Shown piece after piece: positions 59,825 to 64,000 of a stretch of 64,000 bases of DNA. The notes beneath the pieces are model-generated. The model was not told the DNA's origin. It was given only the letters and a program-made list of their open reading frames with translations, and did no database searches. Every line of letters begins with the position of its first letter. Position 1 is the stretch's first letter. The position numbers were made by a program, and so were the translations under genes. Origin of the DNA: Varroa destructor (Eukaryota; Arthropoda; Arachnida; Mesostigmata; Varroidae); assembly GCF_002443255.2 (NCBI RefSeq), contig NW_019211454.1, positions 52,890,118-52,954,117 of the forward strand, given 5' to 3'.

Positions 59825-62800
59825 TACTGGTCTTTGTCTCATGCTATAAATGTGTGGACAAATCACACGGACCAAAACCACTGAATGTGGGGCTTTAATG
59901 CCGATCAAGCAACGGTTTTCTCGGGTCCCATACTTGAATTAGCTGTAAGACCGTATGAATAGTGGACTGATCGTATTCTATTGCCGTTTGGACCTGACAA
60001 CTCTCGATTACTTGTTGCTCGGTCGTAGAAAGGTACCACATTGTTTGATTCGCCTGACCTGTAGAGTTTGCAGCAATGATGACTGATACTTAAGCGTATT
60101 ACATACCGTCACCTTTACTAATTGTTTGTGTGATTTGCGTCTCTGTGCTAACCAGGTACTCTGATGAGTCTCCTTTAACAATATGGCACAAACCTATCCT
60201 GTTTATATTGTACGCATCAGGTTTTCGCATTGACAATTGACGAACGCTGATATATATATACGATTTTGGCCGTTTTCATAACGCCTACGTATGAAAAATC
60301 ATCAGTGTTAACGATTATAAATAACATTAATGGCATACAGGCAGCAAAGATATGGTATAACAGTGGTGAATAGTTTGACCTGACACAATGAACTCGAGCA
60401 CCCTGTTGGACGTCCAGCGCTGTTTAAATATTTCCGAGCAATGCCTGAGTCCGGACCATGGTCTAGCAACGAGTGCATTATGAATACGGGAAACGGCTGA
60501 GATCGCCCAACGGAAACTGACACGGGAACTCGAGGCAGACTCTGCTATACAAAGCCGTAAATAACTTGATATAAAATAATAATAAATTATCAATTGAAGA
60601 GTGTCCAACACAGAATCACTTCATCAGGGTATCCAACGGGAAAAAATGTTAAAAAAAATACGTATTTTATTTTTATATACATATATATATATATATATGA
60701 ATATCACCTCTATAATTGTTTCAGGTACCCCCTGAAATGACCGCTTCCTGTAAAAAAACATGCGGCTTTTCATCGTGAACTAGCATTGTCTAAACGTTAC
60801 AAACAGACTTGATTAGAGACCTTTTTGCTGGAACTGTCTCGCCTATAAAACTTGTGACACTTATAAAATATGACGGTCGTGTTCGTCATACGAAATTTAC
60901 GTTCGATTTTGCCTTGATTATTGTTACTTCTTATCCCGTCCGAATCATATCAGGATCGCCGCTGCTCCTGTTGCCCTTATGCTGCTATATAGCAGTCATT
61001 TACAGGCATAGCCGCCTTATAGGTATAATAATAATAAGGTAACACGAATTGTAATTCAGTATGTAAAGTACAGGCTGTGCGCACGACACGCTTCGTACCA
61101 TTTACAAAGCTGCTGTCGTTGCCGTTGTTGTTATCGTCACGATAGCTATATACCTACCGAAAACGAGGAAAACAAATTCCCCTTTCATGCCTACAACATA
61201 AGGCGAAACGTGACAATGATGGTGATAAGCCTAATAATAGTAACAATCGGGATAATAGCAATATCTTAATTGCTCTGTTTTTAACAGTGGTATGACAGTG
61301 GCAGCAGCGCTAATGGGATAGTGCGGAATCAGGCCCGATCAGAGTTTCAGTTCCGGCTGTGGTTCTAACGGTCTTTGCTAGAGTCCAGTGTATCTACGTT
61401 GTAGTATCACCTACGTTCTGACATTCACCGAACAATGCCTTTACGCCGATTACTGACGACTGCGTGATCGGACCCCAATCTGATTGAGGAACACTAAATT
61501 ACAAACGACAACGGAAAAATAACAATCCAAAGAAAAGATACGGCACGAAACTATAATACATCGAGAAACGACAGACTAGAAGACGAAAGTAGCCACGAAT
61601 ATTGAGATTGGGTAATTTTAGTTGTTTGGTTATTTTCCATTGATGCAGGAAGGTACATTCGTTTCCTAGTGCTACTATCATCGATGGGCCGTCAATGGCT
61701 GTTGATGAATAAATGGGTTTAATCCAATGAACGAACGAATGATGAGGACCCTATGTTACGGCGCCTTGGCGTTTCCTTTCGAAGATATTTTGATTGATCG
61801 GTTTTAATACAATTTAGCGAACTACGTTTTTCTAGTACTTGTGGAATAATTTGATTGTTCGTGATATGGCATTCCTGTTGCTTGACGCCACTGCCGCTAG
61901 CCATGTTTTCGTGTCCGGACGCCGGGTGACCAATATTTAAAGTTGCCATATTACTTCTTCTACCATCCTTGGCTATACTACCGTATTTGTATAATACTAT
62001 TATGGTTGTATATAAACAAAGCTGTTCAATAATACGGTTCTTTCTTTTGCTTGTTGGGTGTTTTTAAGGCCCACTCTTCGAGAGTAAAAATGCATAATTA
62101 GTTTCTCAGGCAACTGGGATATCCTATATGCAGTTGACGATAGGCAAAATCATAGCATGTGAGGAAGCGTAACGAATGAGTGCGGTATTGACAACTTTTA
62201 TCGCCTATTGGGTGACAGCTTAGGAATAGGATCGCCCTAACCTGATTCTCTTCACACGTTTCCCTGGCAGGATAGCAACGCGAACGTCTCAATTTGTTCG
62301 TCTAGTTAAGCCCAAATAGATTGGTCCTCTATTTTTTTTTTTTTCGGAGAATACGATCGTAGACCTTTTGCACGATTTACGTTACCGAAACAGCGTGCCC
62401 CATAACAAAGACGATCGATATAGGAGTGTCGTAATGATTTTGAGAGGAATTATAGGCCTAAAATAGTTACAGATAGGGCTCTCATTTCCAAAAACAGTTT
62501 TTAGTGTGGCTTTAATATATCCGTAACATGCGAGCTACGTATATGCAGATGTATCAGTGTCTGTTAGTTCAAATTTGACTTGTCGTATTAAGTAGGTAGA
62601 TATATGCGTAACCAATGCGCTGCCTAGCGAAGCTAACACCCGTTTCTATTTAATAGGAACATTTAATATTTCCAAACCAAAGAGACCTTTCCCTCGGAGC
62701 TTTCCTTTTTCTACGACTAATCGGTTGCTGCCTGTCGAATCTGATTTTTTTCTGCCAATATTGACTCAGTTGACTGATCGTTTTGATTCTACGCTGTAAA

Positions 62801-63037
62801 ACAATTGCATTATTAGCGACTGCTGCGTTGCATTACGATACGTTACTGCTCCAATCAAAAACAGAGCCCCATCCAGCGGTCAACTGTTCACCTCAGCCAA
62901 CACGACGAGCGCATTAACACAGACTAGACGTGAGTCCTGGCATAGCTCGGCAAGTAATGTCCGCCTCAACAACCTCCGCAGACCATGTAATCGAGATATT
63001 TTAGTGGACGTTTGTGTTCGTTCGTGGGTGTATGTAC

Positions 63038-63058
63038 GCATGCATGCATGCATGCATG
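63038..63058. repeat. (GCAT)5 microsatellite
   Basis: Five GCAT/CATG units flanked by alternating purine-pyrimidine sequence (TATGTACGCA…TATATGCGTG), a Z-DNA-prone context. Confidence 0.9.
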
Positions 63059-63219
63059 TATATGCGTGTGATTAGAAGCGTCTACATCTTTGTGCATACA
63101 CGACGCTCGCATTGTCTTTTGCTATCTACTATACCACTGCTACCAGCTAGATTTTCCTATCATTAGTCGAATGGGGGTAGGTCGGACGAGCTAAGCCAAA
63201 TATGCAGGCAGAATGAACG

Positions 63220-63237
63220 CTATTTGTCTCCCATTGT

Positions 63238-63268
<31 letters not shown>

Positions 63269-63399
63269 TGCCTGGCTACCGACTGGACTCGCTGATATTC
63301 GTCGGTAACAACACTGTTTTTCCTGCAGCTATTGACGTTTTCATCTTCTCCAGCCATCCGCCTTCTTTTGTTGACAGCCGTGGTTTCTTTTATCGCCAT
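63220..63399 (-). CDS. candidate coding exon with nine-alanine run
   Basis: Minus-strand ATG at 63399 gives MAIKETTAVNKRRRMAGEDE, NVNSCRKNSVVTDEYQRVQ, then HVAAAAAAAAATMGDK and stop (59 residues). The composition is strongly charged, as in nuclear or regulatory proteins, and the alanines are all GCT from the (AGC)9 repeat. KRRR is a possible nuclear localisation motif. An acceptor (ACAATTGCAG) at 63411 would make this the last exon of a larger gene with Ser-Arg-Thr-Ala before the Met. The opposite strand is also open (ATG at 63268), but its translation is unusually rich in Phe and Ser and less protein-like. Confidence 0.33.
63238..63264. repeat. (AGC)9 microsatellite
   Basis: Nine AGC units. 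On the minus strand they encode the alanine run of the candidate exon at 63220-63399. Confidence 0.93.
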
Positions 63400-63848
63400 T
63401 GCTGTCCTCGACTGCAATTGTCTGCTTGCGAGAAATCAATCACGTCTACGCTTCAAGTGATAAGCAGCGTATTTTTTGATCTCCATCGGATTTTTTCCGC
63501 TTTACAAGTTCACGTTGTACCTTCTTGTCTCACTTTCTGTTTCCGCCATTCTCCTCTCCCTGTACCCCTCTCACTCCAATTGTACGACTCTCCCTGTCTT
63601 TTGTCGCAATCACTTTGATATCTGTACATTCTCGCGATCACGCCGGCCGGCCGGCCAGCGTTTCTTTTTCCGTTTTCTTGTATCGGCTCTGGAATGAGTA
63701 GCTGATGATTCCGGAAGTAACTGATTGAAGATATGAATCTGCTGTAGTTAACAACGATCAAATGAATAAACGAATCAACCAATAAATGAAGCCGGTCACA
63801 AAACGATCACAGAAAGCAAAAAGACGCCGACGTAATTACGTACTACTA

Positions 63849-63865
63849 GGGGGGGGGGGGGGGGG
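63849..63865. repeat. G17 homopolymer
   Basis: Seventeen consecutive G residues (a G-quadruplex-capable tract). This is also a typical sequencing or assembly stress point. Confidence 0.95.
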
Positions 63866-64000
63866 CTCGTAATAGCGGGTCATGAACCAAATACGTTTAA
63901 TGGTGGCGATTGTCATCAAGAGGATTTGAAGCGATACAGCGGGTAGTACATGCTCACACCATCCTTCTTTGAAAAAAAGAATAAAATGCAGGGGTGCTCA

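Larger units (their letters stand above)
55757..63219. other. no supported gene; simple repeats
   Basis: Mostly AT-rich DNA with the (AG)25, (TA)n, (GCT)n and (GCAT)n tracts. A minus-strand open piece near 56230-56320 (MLIISLDPVTNRIAYIIS, ending before GTAAAT) looks coding-like but has no acceptor and no partner. Confidence 0.5.

Noticed and set aside
1..64000. CRISPR arrays, prokaryotic operons, prophage or rRNA genes
   Set aside because: No regularly spaced direct repeats, no Shine-Dalgarno-led gene strings and no conserved rRNA segments were seen on either strand.

Overview
This window is eukaryotic nuclear DNA. There are no bacterial-style gene strings. Coding signal comes as short exons bounded by GT/AG splice sites and separated by kilobases of non-coding sequence, with abundant trinucleotide repeats (CAG, CAA/TTG), (TA)n tracts and homopolymers. 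Base composition is roughly 40% G+C by eye, with several more GC-rich blocks. The recognisable gene fragments (a C11orf98-type small nucleolar-like protein and the first exon of a Cip4/FNBP1-type F-BAR protein) fit an animal, most likely an arthropod with long introns such as a parasitiform mite or tick. The species assignment is inference only.

Layout. 0-7 kb: minus-strand C11orf98-like gene (exons at 4460-4668 and 1564-1696), with two unexplained minus-strand exon candidates (3314-3437 and 640-968) that share an intron phase. Two diverged copies of an interspersed repeat flank the 4.5-kb exon. 7.4-9.7 kb: GC-rich, promoter-like block. 10.66 kb: plus-strand exon MANTEPPNWGVELW followed by a perfect donor. 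It matches the N-terminus of Cip4/FNBP1 F-BAR proteins, but no further F-BAR exon was recognised in the window, so most of the plus strand may be its first intron. 12.5 kb: a perfect 60-bp palindrome. 19-34 kb: small exon candidates on both strands, the best being a possible two-exon microprotein gene at 23.6-24.3 kb and a possible four-exon gene at 29.8-31.7 kb, both minus strand. 38-41 kb: a small ORF with Tc1-like helix-turn-helix character and a GC-rich block. 43-44 kb: two short-loop perfect hairpins. 46-49.4 kb: GC-rich block leading into the best plus-strand exon of the window (49438-49803, an unrecognised protein with polyQ). 51-56 kb: coding-like segments, mostly minus strand. 56-63 kb: repeats and apparently empty intronic DNA. 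63.2 kb: a minus-strand ORF with a nine-alanine run.

Nothing here is a metabolic operon or a defence locus. The most notable things are structural (perfect palindrome and hairpins, many micro-duplications) and gene-architectural (possible giant first intron with alternative first exons, nested or interleaved minus-strand genes). Apart from the C11orf98-like exons, the Cip4-like exon and the 49.4-kb exon, all gene models rest on reading frame plus splice-site logic without a recognised homologue, and confidences are set accordingly.
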